Positions 39,601 to 50,734 of a DNA stretch of 64,000 bases are shown here, one piece after another. The stretch spans positions 34,433,608-34,497,607 of the forward strand of contig NC_063452.1 in NCBI RefSeq assembly GCF_020379485.1, given 5' to 3'. Source of the DNA: Brassica napus. Its lineage: Eukaryota > Streptophyta > Magnoliopsida > Brassicales > Brassicaceae. Both the position numbers and the translations under genes were made by a program. Positions within the stretch are counted from its first letter, which is position 1; every line of letters starts with the position of its first letter. Under the pieces are notes generated by a model. It saw only the letters and a list, made by a program, of their open reading frames with translations. It ran no database searches and was not told where the DNA came from.

Positions 39601-42541
39601 TAATCAAACCAGGATGAATCGGGATGTAAGAAGCTTGATTTGGATACATAAAGTAGTGGACAATCACCAGGAAGTTGAATAAATTTCATAGGAGTTAGGA
39701 TGAAGAAGCTATCCCACTTTCAAAGCAAGGGATCCCAGTTTTCCTGTTTGGGAAAATGACAACTTCTTCGTCATTCTAATCAAACCAGGATGAATCGCGA
39801 TGTAAGAAGCTTGATTTGGATACATAAAGTAGTGGACAATCACCAGGAAGTTGAATAAATTTCATAGGAGTTAGGATGAAGAAGCTATCCCACTTTCAAA
39901 GCAAGGGATCCCATTTTCCTGTTTGGAAAATGACAACTTCTTCGTCATTCTAATCAAACCAGGATGAATCGCGATGTAAGAAGCTTGATTTGGATACATA
40001 AAGTAGTGGACAATCACCAGGAAGTTGAATAAATTTCATAGGAGTTAGGATGAAGAAGCTATCCCACTTTCAAAGCAAGGGATCCCAGTTTTCCTGTTTG
40101 GGAATATGACAACTTCTTCGTCATTCTAATCAAACCAGGATGAGTCGGGATGTAAGAAGCTTGATTTGGATACATAAAGTAGTGGACAATCACCAGGAAG
40201 TTGAATAAATTCATAGGAGTTAGGATGAAGAAGCTATCCCACTTTCAAAGCAAGGGATCCCAGTTTTCCTGTTTGGGAAAATGACAACTTCTTCGTCATT
40301 CTAATCAAACCAGGATGAATCGCGATGTAAGAAGCTTGATTTGGATACATAAAGTAGTGGACAATCACCAGGAAGTTGAATAAATTTCATAGGAGTTAGG
40401 ATGAAGAAGCTATCCCACTTTCAAAGCAAGGGATCCCAGTTTCCTGTTTGGGAAAATGACAACTTCTTCGTCATTCTAATCAAACCAGGATGAATCGCGA
40501 TGTAAGAAGCTTGATTTGGATACATAAAGTAGTGGACAATCACCAGGAAGTTGAATAAATTTCATAGGAGTTAGGATGAAGAAGCTATCCCACTTTCAAA
40601 GCAAGGGATCCCAGTTTTCCTGTTTGGGAATATGACAACTTCTTCGTCATTCTAATCAAACCAGGATGAATCGCGATGTAAGAAGCTTGATTTGGATACA
40701 TAAAGTAGTGGACAATCACCAGGAAGTTGAATAAATTTCATAGGAGTTAGGATGAAGAAGCTATCCCACTTTCAAAGCAAGGGATCCATGTTTTCCTGTT
40801 TGGGAAAATGACAACTTCTTCGTCATTCTAATCAAACCAGGATGAATCGCGATGTAAGAAGCTTGATTTGGATACATAAAGTAGTGGAGACTCACCAGGA
40901 AGTTGAATAAATCTCATAGGAGTTAGGATGAAGAAGCTATCCCACTTTCAAAGCAAGGGATCCCAGTTTTCCTGTTTGGGAAAATGACAACTTCTTCGTC
41001 ATTCTAATCAAACCAGGGTGAATCACGGTGTAAGAAGGCTGATTTGGATACATAATGTAGTGGAGAATCACCAGGAAGTTGAATAAATTTCATAGGAGTT
41101 AGGATGAAGAAGCTATCCCACTTTCAAAGCAAGGGATCCCAGTTTTCCTGTTTGGGAATATGACAACTTCTTCGTCATTCTAATCAAACCAGGATGAATC
41201 ACGGTGTAAGAAGCTTGATTTGGATACATAAAGTAGTGGAAATCACCAGGAAGTTGAATAAATCTCATAGGAGTTAGGATGAAGAAGCTATCCCACTTTC
41301 AAAGCAAGGGATCCCAATTTTCCTGTTTGGGAATATGACAACTTCTTCGTCATTCTAATCAAACCAGGATGAGTCGGGATGTAGAAGCTTGATTTGGATA
41401 CATAAAGTAGTGGACAATCACCAGGAAGTTGAATAAATTTCATAGGAGTTAGGATGAAGAAGCTATCCCACTTTCAAAGCAGGGATCCCAGTTTTCCTGT
41501 TTGGGAATATGACAACTTCTTCGTCATTCTAATCAAACCAGGATGAGTCGGATGTAAGAAGCTTGATTTTGATACATAAAGTAGTGGACAATCACCAGGA
41601 AGTTGAATAAATGTCATAGGAGTTAGGATGAAGAAGCTATCCCACTTTCAAAGCAAGGGATCCCAGTTTTCCTGTTTGGAAATATGACAACTTCTTCGTC
41701 ATTCTAATCAAACCAGGATGAATCGCGATGTAAGAAGCTTGATTTGGATACATAAAGTAGTGGACAATCACCAGGAAGTTGAATAAATTTCATAGGAGTT
41801 AGGATGAAGAAGCTATCCCACTTTCAAAGCAAGGGATCCCAGTTTTCCTGTTTGGGAAATGACAACTTCTTCGTCATTCTAATCAAACCAGGATGAATCG
41901 CGATGTAAGAAGCTTGATTTGGATACATAAAGTAGTGGAGACTCACCAGGAAGTTGAATAAATCATAGGAGTTAGGATGAAGAAGCTATCCCACTTTCAA
42001 AGCAAGGGATCCCAGTTTTCCTGTTTGGGAATATGACAACTTCTTCGTCATTCTAATCAAACCAGGATGAATCACGGTGTAAGAAGCTTGATTTGGATAC
42101 ATAAAGTAGTGGAGAATCACCAGGAAGTTGAATAAATCTCATAGGAGTTAGGATGAAGAAGCTATCCCACTTTCAAAGCAGGGATCCCAGTTTTCCTTTT
42201 TGGGAATATGACAACTTCTTCGTCATTCTAATCAAACCAGGATGAATCACGGTGTAAGAAGCTTGATTTGGATACATAAAGTAGTGGAAATCACCAGGAA
42301 GTTGAATAAATCTCATAGGAGTTAGGATGAAGAAGCTATCCCACTTTCAAAGCAAGGGATTCCAATTTTCCTGTTTGGAAATATGACAACTTCTTCGTCA
42401 TTCTAATCAAACCAGGATGAGTCGGGATGTAAGAAGCTTGATTTGGATACATAAAGTAGTGGACAATCACCAGGAAGTTGAATAAATTTCATAGGAGTTA
42501 GGATGAAGAAGCTATCCCACTTTCAAAGGAAGGGATCCTAG

Positions 42542-42590
42542 TTTTCCTGTTTGGGAAAATGACATTTCCTGTTTGGGAAAATGACAACTT
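42542..42590 (+). repeat. 24-25-bp internal tandem duplication in a monomer
   Basis: The segment TTTCCTGTTTGGGAAAATGACA is present twice in tandem within one monomer, and the unit then continues normally into ACTTCTTCG. The next monomer has an AGAAGAATCACG state. The same combination (duplication followed by AGGAAGAATCGCG) is seen at 48542-48590, so it is inherited with the higher-order repeat. Confidence 0.88.
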
Positions 42591-45500
42591 CTTCGTCATT
42601 CTAATCAAACCAAGAAGAATCACGATGTAAGAAGCTTGATTTGGATACATAAAGTAGTGGACAATCACCAGGAAGTTGAATAAATTTCATAGGAGTTAGC
42701 ATGAAGAAGTTATCCCACTTTCAAAGCAAGGGATCCCAGTTTTTCTGTTTGGGAATATGACAACTTCTTCGTCATTCTAATCAAACCAGGATGAATCACG
42801 ATGTAAGAAGCTTGATTTGGATACATAAAGTAGTGGAGACTCACCAGGAAGTTGAATAAATCTCATAGGAGTTAGGATGAAGAAGCTATCCCACTTTCAA
42901 AGCAAGGGATCCCAATTTTCCTGTTTGGGAAAATGACAACTTCTTCGTCATTCTAATCAAACCAGGATGAATCACGGTGTAAGAAGCTTGATTTGGATAC
43001 ATAAAGTAGTGGAGACTCACCAGGAAGTTGAATAAATCTCATAGGAGTTAGGATGAAGAAGCTATCCCACTTTCAAATCAGGTGATCCCAGTTTTCCTGT
43101 TTGGGAATATGACAACTTTTTCGTCATTCTAATCAAACCAGGATGAATCACATGTAAGAAGCTTGATTTGGATACATAAAGTAGTGGACAATCACCAGGA
43201 AGTTGAATAAATGTCATAGGAGTTAGGATGAAGAAGCTATCCCACTTTCAAAGCAAGGGATCCCAGTTTTCTTGTTTGGGAATATGACAACTTCTTCGTC
43301 ATTCTAATCAAACCAGGATGAGTCACGATGTAAGAAGCTTGATTTGGATACATAAAGTAGTGGACAATCACCAGGAAGTTGAATAAATTTCATAGGAGTT
43401 AGGATGAAGAAGCTATCCCACTTTCAAAGCAAGGGATCCCAGTTTTCCTGTTTGGGAATATGACAACTTCTTCGTCATTCTAATCAAACCAGGATGAATC
43501 ACGGTGTAAGAAGCTTGATTTAGATACATAATATAATGGAGAATCACCAGGAAGTTGAATAAATCTTATAGGAGTTAGGATGAAGAAGCTATCCTACTTT
43601 CAAAGCAAGGGATCCCAGTTTTCCTGTTTGGGAAAATGACAACTTCTTCGTCATTCTAATCAAACCAGGATGAATCACGATGTAAGAAGCTTGATTTGGA
43701 TACATAAAGTAGTGGAGACTCACCAGGAAGTTGAATAAATTTCATAGGAGTTAGGATGAAGAAGCTATCCCACTTTCAAAGCAAGGGATCCCAGTTTTCC
43801 TGTTTGGGAAAATGACAACTTCTTCGTTTTTCTAATCAAACCAGGATGAATCGCGATGTAAGAAGCTTGATTTGGATACATAAAGTAGTGGAGACTCACC
43901 AGGAAGTTGAATAAATCTCATAGGAGTTAGGATGAAGAAGCTATCCGACTGTCAAATCAAATGATCCCAGTTTTTCTGTTTGGGAATATGACAACTTCTT
44001 CGTCATTCTAATCAAACCAGGATGAATCACGGTGTAAGAAGCTTGATTTGGATACATAATGTAGTGGAGAATCACCAGGAAGTTGAATAAATCTCATAGG
44101 AGTTAGGATGAAGAAGCTATCCCACTTTCAAATCAGGTGATCCCAGTTTTCCTTTTTGGGAATATAACAACTTCTTCGTCATTCTAATCAAACCAGGATG
44201 AATCATGGTGTAAGAAGCTTGATTTGGATACATAAAGTAGTGGAAACTCACCAGGAAGTTGAATAAATCTCATAGGAGTTAGGATGAAGAAGCTATCCCA
44301 CTTTCAAAGCAAGGGATCCCAATTTTCCTGTTTGGGAATATTACAACTTCTTCGTCATTCTAATCAAACCAGGATGAGTTGGGATGTAGAAAGCTTGATT
44401 TGTATACATAAAGTATTGGACAATCACCAGGAAGTTGAATAAATTTCATAGGAGTTAGGATGAAGAAGCTATCCCACTTTCAAAGCAGGGATCCCAGTTT
44501 TCCTGTTTGGGAATATGACAACTTCTTCGTCATTCTAATCAAACCAGGATGAGTCGGATGTAAGAAGCTTGATTTGTATACATAAAGTAGTGGACAATCA
44601 CCAGGAAGTTGAATAAATTTCATAGGAGTTAGGATGAAGAAGCTATCCCACTTTCAAAGCAAGGGATCCCAGTTTTCCTGTTTGGGAAAATGACAACTTC
44701 TTCGTCATTCTAATCAAACCAGGATGAATCGCGATGTAAGAAGCTTGATTTGGATACATAAAGTAGTGGACAATCACCAGGAAGTTGAATAAATTTCATA
44801 GGAGTTAGGATGAAGAAGCTATCCCACTTTCAAAGCAAGGGATCCCAGTTTTCCTGTTTGGGAAAATGACAACTTCTTCGTCATTCTAATCAAACCAGGA
44901 TGAATCGCGATGTAAGAAGCTTGATTTGGATACATAAAGTAGTGGACAATCACCAGGAAGTTGAATAAATTTCATAGGAGTTAGGATGAAGAAGCTATCC
45001 CACTTTCAAAGCAGGGGATCCCAGTTTTCCTGTTTGGGAATATGAAAACTTCTTCGTCATTCTAATCAAACCAGGATGAGTCGGGATGTAAGAAGCTTGA
45101 TTTGGATACATAAAGTAGTGGACAATCACCAGGAATTTGAATAAATTACATAGGAGTTAGGATGAAGAAGCTATCCCACTTTCAAAGCAAGGGATCCCAA
45201 TTTTCCTGTTTGGGAAAATGACATCTTCTTCGTCATTCTAATCAAACCAGGATGAATCGCGATGTAAGAAGCTTGATTTGGATACATAAGTAGTGGACAA
45301 TCACCATGAAGTTGAATAAATTTCATAGGAGTTAGGATGAAGAAGCTATCCCACTTTCAAAGCAAGGGATCCCAGTTTTCCTGTTTGGGAATATGACAAC
45401 TTCTTCGTCATTCTAATCAAACCAGGATGAATCACGGTGTAAGAAGCTTGATTTGGATACATAAAGTAGTGGAGAATCACCAGGAAGTTGAATAAATCTC

Positions 45501-45745
45501 ATAGGAGTTAGGATGAAGAAGCTATCCCACTTTCAAAGCAAGGGATCCCAATTTTCCTGTTTGGGAATATGACAACTTCTTCGTCATTCTAATCAAACCA
45601 GGATGAATCGCGATGTAAGAAGCTTGATTTGGATACATAAAGTAGTGGATAATCACCAGGAAGTTGAATAAATTTCATAGGAGTTAGGATGAAGAAGCTA
45701 TCCCACTTTCAAAGCAAGGGATCCCAGTTTTCCTGTTTGGGAAAT
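42561..45745 (+). repeat. 18-monomer higher-order repeat, copy A (approximate ends)
   Basis: A run of monomers whose rare states recur 3167 bp downstream, which is one base less than 18 x 176. Matched markers are GAGTTGGGATGTAGAAAGC (44376 and 47543) and AGGAATTTGAATAAATTAC (45131 and 48298). AATCTTATAGG is matched near 43560 and 46730. The block opens with a small internal duplication at 42561. The same succession of four types (GAATCGCG/GGAGACTC, ATAATGTAG, AATCATGG, GAGTTGGG) opens the 18-mer block at the left edge of the window, so these are related higher-order repeats with a rearranged middle. Confidence 0.78.
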
Positions 45746-45765
45746 GACATTTGAAATGACAACTT
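45735..45765 (+). repeat. Collapsed derivative of the internal duplication
   Basis: Reads GGGAAATGACATTTGAAATGAC before AACTTCTTCG. It sits at the equivalent place of the higher-order repeat as the duplications at 42542 and 48542 and is best explained as the same duplication after loss of about 10 bp (CCTGTTTGGG). The derivation is inference; the sequence is seen directly. Confidence 0.7.
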
Positions 45766-48562
45766 CTTCGTCATTCTAATCAAACCAGGATGAATCGCGA
45801 TGTAAGAAGCTTGATTTGGATACATAAAGTAGTGGAAATCACCAGGAAGTTGAATAAATTTCATAGGAGTTAGGATGAAGAAGCTATCCCACTTTCAAAG
45901 CAAGGGATCCCAGTTTTCCTGTTTGGGAATATGACAACTTCTTCGTCATTCTAATCAAACCAGGATGAATCACGATGTAAGAAGCTTGATTTGGATACAT
46001 AAAGTAGTGGAGACTCACCAGGAAGTTGAATAAATCTCATAGGAGTTAGGATGAAGAAGCTATCCCACTTTCAAAGCAAGGGATCCCATTTTCCTGTTTG
46101 GGAAAATGACAACTTCTTCGTCATTCTAATCAAACCAGGATGAATCACGGTGTAAGAAGCTTGATTTGGATACATAAATAGTGGAGAATCACCAGGAAGT
46201 TGAATAAATCTCATAGGAGTTAGGATGAAGAAGCTATCCCACTTTCAAAGCAGGGATCCCAGTTTTCCTGTTTGGGAATATGACAACTTCTTCGTCATTC
46301 TAATCAAACCAGGATGAATCACGTGTAAGAAGCTTGATTTGGATACATAAAGTAGTGGACAATCACCAGGAAGTTGAATAAATGTCATAGGAGTTAGGAT
46401 GAAGAAGCTATCCCACTTTCAAAGCAAGGGATCCCAGTTTTCCTTGTTTGGGAATATGACAACTTCTTCGTCATTCTAATCAAACCAGGATGAGTCACGA
46501 TGTAAGAAGCTTGATTTGGATACATAAAGTAGTGGACAATCACCAGGAAGTTGAATAAATTTCATAGGAGTTAGGATGAAGAAGCTATCCCACTTTCAAA
46601 GCAAGGGATCCCAGTTTTCCTGTTTGGGAATATGACAACTTCTTCGTCATTCTAATCAAACCAGGATGAATCACGATGTAAGAAGCTTGATTTGGATACA
46701 TAAATAGTGGAGAATGACCAGGAAGTTGAATAAATCTTATAGGAGTTAGGATGAAGAAGCTATCCCACTTTCAAAGCAAGGGATCCCAGTTTTCCTGTTT
46801 GGGAAAATGACAACTTCTTCGTCATTCTAATCAAACCAGGATGAATCACGATGTAAGAAGCTTGATTTGGATACATAAAGTAGTGGAGACTCACCAGGAA
46901 GTTGAATAAATTTCATAGGAGTTAGGATGAAGAAGCTATCCCACTTTCAAAGCAAGGGATCCCAGTTTTCCTGTTTGGGAAAATGACAACTTCTTCGTCA
47001 TTCTAATCAAACCAGGATGAATCGCGATGTAAGAAGCTTGATTTGGATACATAAAGTAGTGGAGACTCACCAGGAAGTTGAATAAATCTCATAGGAGTTA
47101 GGATGAAGAAGCTATCCCACTTTCAAATCAGGGGATCCCAGTTTTTCTGTTTGGGAATATGACAACTTCTTCGTCATTCTAATCAAACCAGGATGAATCA
47201 CGGTGTAAGAAGCTTGATTTGGATACATAATGTAGTGGAGAATCACCAGGAAGTTGAATAAATCTCATAGGAGTTAGGATGAAGAAGCTATCCCACTTTC
47301 AAATCAGGGATCCCAGTTTTCCTTTTGGGAATATGACAACTTCTTCGTCATTCTAATCAAACCAGGATGAATCATGGTGTAAGAAGCTTGATTTGGATAC
47401 ATAAAGTAGTGGAAATCACCAGGAAGTTGAATAAATCTCATAGGAGTTAGGATGAAGAAGCTATCCCACTTTCAAAGCAAGGGATCCCATTTTCCTGTTT
47501 GGGAATATGACAACTTCTTCGTCATTCTAATCAAACCAGGATGAGTTGGGATGTAGAAAGCTTGATTTGTATACATAAAGTATTGGACAATCACCAGGAA
47601 GTTGAATAAATTTCATAGGAGTTAGGATGAAGAAGCTATCCCACTTTCAATCAGGTGATCCCAGTTTTCCTGTTTGGGAATATGACAACTTCTTCGTCAT
47701 TCTAATCAAACCAGGATGAGTCGGATGTAAGAAGCTTGATTTGGATACATAAAGTAGTGGACAATCACCAGGAAGTTGAATAAATTTCATAGGAGTTAGG
47801 ATGAAGAAGCTATCCCACTTTCAAAGCAAGGGATCCCAGTTTTCCTGTTTGGGAAAATGACAACTTCTTCGTCATTCTAATCAAACCAGAATGAATCGCG
47901 ATGTAAGAAGCTTGATTTGGATACATAAAGTAGTGGACAATCACCAGGAAGTTGAATAAATTTCATAGGAGTTAGGATGAAGAAGCTATCCCACTTTCAA
48001 AGCAAGGGATCCCAGTTTTCCTGTTTGGGAAAATGACAACTTGTTCGTTATTCTAATCAAACCAGGATGAATCGCGATGTAAGAAGCTTGATTTGGATAC
48101 ATAAAGTAGTGGACAATCACCAGGAAGTTGAATAAATTTCATAGGAGTTAGGATGAAGAAGCTATCCCACTTTCAAAGCAAGGGATCCCAGTTTTCCTGT
48201 TTGGGAATATGAAAAATTCTTCGTCATTCTAATCAAACCAGGATGAGTCGGGATGTAAGAAGCTTGATTTGGATACATAAAGTAGTGGACAATCACCAGG
48301 AATTTGAATAAATTACATAGGAGTTAGGATGAAGAAGCTATCCAACTTTCAAAGCAAAGGATCCCAGTTTTCCTGTTTGGGAAAATGACAACTTCTTCGT
48401 CATTCTAATCAAACCAGGATGAATCGTGATGTAAGAAGCTTGATTTGGATACATAAGGTAGTGGACAATCACCAGGAAGTTGAATAAATTTCATAGGAGT
48501 TAGGATGAAGAAGCTATCCCACTTTCAAAGCAAGGGATCCCAGTTTTCCTGTTTGGGAATAT
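45746..48562 (+). repeat. 18-mer-type higher-order repeat, copy B, lacking about two monomers
   Basis: The second copy has the same monomer order as copy A up to the CATAAGGTAG unit near 48456. It then goes directly to the duplication marker at 48563, whereas copy A has two more monomers (GAATCACGG and GAATCGCG, about 45.42-45.74 kb) first. The length is therefore 2817 bp against 3185 bp, a difference of about two units. This is the signature of unequal exchange or slippage by whole monomers. Confidence 0.72.
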
Positions 48563-48590
48563 GACATTTCCTGTTTGGGAAAATGACAAC
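48542..48590 (+). repeat. 24-25-bp internal tandem duplication in a monomer, second copy
   Basis: TTTCCTGTTTGGGAATATGACA is followed directly by TTTCCTGTTTGGGAAAATGACA, then by the normal monomer and an AGGAAGAATCGCG state. Matches the event at 42542 and marks the start of the next, interrupted, higher-order unit. Confidence 0.88.
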
Positions 48591-48720
48591 TTCTTCGTCA
48601 TTCTAATCAAACCAGGAAGAATCGCGATGTAAGAAGCTTGATTTGGATACATAAAGTAGTGGACAATCACCAGGAAGTTGAATAAATTTCATAGGAGTTA
48701 GGATGAAGAAGCTATCCCAC

Positions 48721-49555
48721 TTTCAAAGCAAGAGATTCCAGTTTTCCTGTTTGGGAATATGACAACTTCTTCGTCATTCTAATCAAACCAGGATGAGTCG
48801 TAATGTAAGAATCTTGATTTGGATACCTAACGTAGTGGACAATCACCAGGAAGTTCAATAAATCTCATATGAGTTAGGAAGAAGATGCTGTCCCACTGTC
48901 AAATCAGGTGATCCCAGTTTTCCTATTTAGGAATATAACAACTTATTCGTCATTCTAATCAAACCAGGATGAATCACGATGTAAGAAGTTTATTTGGATA
49001 CATAAAGTAGTGGACAATCACCAGGAAGTTGAATAAATGTCATAGGAGTTAGGATGAAGAAACTATCCCACTTTCAAAGCCAGGGATCCTAGTTTTCCTG
49101 TTTAGGAATATGACAACTTCTTCGTCATTCTAATCAAACCAGGATGAGTCGGGATGTAAGAAGCTTGATTTGGATGCATAAAGTAGTGGACAATCACCAG
49201 GAAGATGAATAAATTTCATAGGAGTTAGGATGAAGAAGCTATCCCACTTTCAAAGCAAGGGAGCCCAATTTTCCTGTTTGGGAAAATGACAACTTCTTCG
49301 TCAGTCTAATCAAACCAGGATGAATCACGGTGTAAGATGGTTGATTTGGATACATAAAATAGTAGAGAGTCACCAGAAAGTTAAATAAATCTCATAGGAG
49401 TTACGATGATAAAGCTATACCACTGTCAAATCAGGTGATCCTAGTTTTTCTGTTTGGGAATATAACAACTTCTTCTTCATTCTAATCAAACCATGATGAA
49501 TCAAGGTGTAAGAAGCTTGATTTGGATACATAATGTAGTGGACAATCACCAGGAA
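48721..49555 (+). repeat. Decayed satellite monomers flanking the retroelement
   Basis: About five monomers with clearly more substitutions than the array average. Examples are GAGTCGTAATGTAAG, GGATACCTAACGTAG, TTCCTATTTAGGAATATAAC, GAAGTTTATTTGG, TGGATGCATAAAG and GTTACGATGATAAAGCTATACC. Some HindIII sites are lost. The monomer around 49326 shares several rare states (GGTTGATTTGG, ATAAAATAGTAG, AAGTTAAATAAATC) with the one around 2163, so it is an old member of the higher-order repeat, not a different family. The LTR boundary is in the last unit, after CACCAGGAA. Confidence 0.8.
49551..49555. other. Putative target-site duplication half (AGGAA)
   Basis: The satellite reads CACCAGGAA and then changes abruptly to TGTCGGAACC, where the monomer should continue GTTGAATAAAT. 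LTR retrotransposons duplicate about 5 bp of target, so AGGAA is the expected left copy. The right copy is not visible because the other end of the element lies in or beyond the assembly gap. Confidence 0.5.
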
Positions 49556-49920
49556 TGTCGGAACCGAAATTCGCACTGTCGATTTCCGTTTAAATAAGGA
49601 AACTAGGAAAACCCTAATTTTCCAGAGGTCCCGGATATCTGCTAATACCACACGCCAAGCAAATCAGAACACAATAAGACACGAAGAAGTATAAAATCGT
49701 AAGAAGAGAGCAAAGAGAAGTCTTATTCCGAATTTGCGTATGAGCGTTTACAACAAGGTATAACCGGGCTCGAGAGCTGTCGGCGAGATTCCTAGTTCTA
49801 GCAACCCTAGACGCTAAACCTAATTGAGTCGCAGCTCGAAATAAACAAAAACGGAAATTTGCCTAATCGCTCTAAGTGCTAAGTTTTTCTGAAAAAGTCT
49901 CTCCTCATGCCTTCGCCTAG

Positions 49921-49931
49921 GCCCTTTTATA
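49921..49931 (-). promoter_or_regulatory. LTR TATA box, minus strand
   Basis: The minus strand reads TATAAAAGGGC, a good match to a plant TATA box. It lies inside the LTR with about 365 bp to the LTR end, a reasonable distance for an R-U5 region. Transcription would run towards 49556 and out into the satellite. Activity is inferred from the motif only. Confidence 0.55.
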
Positions 49932-50357
49932 CTGGCTCCAAGGTCGGTTTACGCTTTTTCCTCTTCTGCCCTTAAGCCGCCATAGCATAAAAATGAGATA
50001 TTCCATTTTTCCGATCTTCGTAATTATTCAAATTTCGTATTTATCCACGGAAACTTGACACTTAACTTCCCTCGAACCAAGCGTAAACCGACATGTGGTT
50101 TACGGGCTGTTGGTTAAGATATCGTAAGTTGGGCCTCGAGTCATGTCTTAGGTCCCTTTGGCCCGTCTTTCGACTCGAAGCGTTTATTACAGCTTCTTTC
50201 GATAAAGAATGAACTTTCCGTGGTTTTTACGGTAAAGTTTGATTGATAACTTAGAAATGGCGGGGTACGTGAGATGGGTTCGATACGGTATTCGGGGGAT
50301 AACATCGAAGGGTAGACGAGAATGCATGGACTGATGTCGTATCGACGTTTCGGAAGA

Positions 50358-50575
50358 GCTCGGTCGCTACGTAGCGACCGAGCGCTCAATCGCTACGTAG
50401 CGACCGAGCGCTCAATCGCTACGTAGCGACCGAACTTTGGTTCGAGCTCGGTCGCAACGTAGCGACCGTGCGGAATGGACGTTTGGTCGCTACGTAGCGA
50501 CTGAGCTTTGGCTCGAACTCGGTCGCTACGTGGCGACCGAACGGAGCACGTGTTTGGTCGCTGCGTAACGATCCT
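50358..50575. repeat. Array of seven TACGTA-centred palindromes in the LTR
   Basis: Seven copies of a palindromic unit with the core GGTCGCTACGTAGCGACC, centred near 50370, 50396, 50422, 50458, 50493, 50529 and 50564. Spacings are 26, 26, 36, 35, 36 and 35 bp. The first copy is a perfect 26-bp palindrome (50358-50383); others have one or two changes, such as GCAACGTAGC, CTACGTGGC and CTGCGTAAC. ACGT is the core bound by plant bZIP factors, and the array lies about 430-650 bp upstream of the minus-strand TATA box, so an enhancer role is possible. It could equally be a replication- or recombination-driven minisatellite. Confidence 0.85.
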
Positions 50576-50734
50576 TCTCGAGCTCTTGTCCGATGATTCG
50601 TGTTTCTTCCGCAAAGTTTTTCGTAAAGAAGAATCTATTTCGAAAAAGTTTTTGTCAAATAAGTTTCTACGTTTTTTCTTTCTTCGGGGATTTGGACGTT
50701 AACTTCGTCGTAAGTAACCGTTTTTGACCCCACA

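Larger units (their letters stand above)
1..49555 (+). repeat. CentBr-like 176-bp centromeric satellite array, left block
   Basis: A head-to-tail tandem array of about 280 monomers, all in one orientation. The unit runs from one AAGCTT to the next and is 176 bp in consensus. It reads through conserved segments such as TTGATTTGGATACATAAAG, GGAGTTAGGATGAAGAAGC, TTTTCCTGTTTGGGAA and CTTCTTCGTCATTCTAATC. Frequent left-block states are GGACAATCACC, ATTTCATAGG, AAGCAAGGGATCCC (a BamHI site), GGGAAAATGAC and GAATCGCGATG. From prior knowledge this matches the HindIII-type CentBr satellite of Brassica centromeres, where such arrays underlie CENH3 chromatin; that role is not visible here. It is unlike the 178-180-bp Arabidopsis satellite as I know it. 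The array begins in mid-monomer, so it continues to the left. It ends at an LTR insertion. I see no gene anywhere in this span. Confidence 0.93.
49556..50734 (-). repeat. Putative 3-prime LTR (about 1.18 kb)
   Basis: Bounded on the minus strand by TGTGGGGTC at the start and CCGACA at the end, so the termini form a 3-bp inverted repeat TGT/ACA. The U3 part would hold the palindrome array and the TATA box. The transcribed R-U5 part would run from about 49.9 kb down to 49556. The start is less certain than the end: the end is fixed by the satellite junction, while the start rests on the TG dinucleotide next to a G-rich tract. Confidence 0.6.

Noticed and set aside
49415..49651. Minus-strand open frame crossing the satellite-LTR junction
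   Set aside because: It runs from LTR into satellite, so it cannot be an ancestral gene, and no protein motif is visible.
50141..50702. Open frames on both strands in the LTR (50141-50389, 50393-50614, 50508-50702)
   Set aside because: They overlap each other and the palindrome array; the arginine- and serine-rich translations come from the GGTCGCTACGTAGCGACC repeats. No gag, protease or pol motif.
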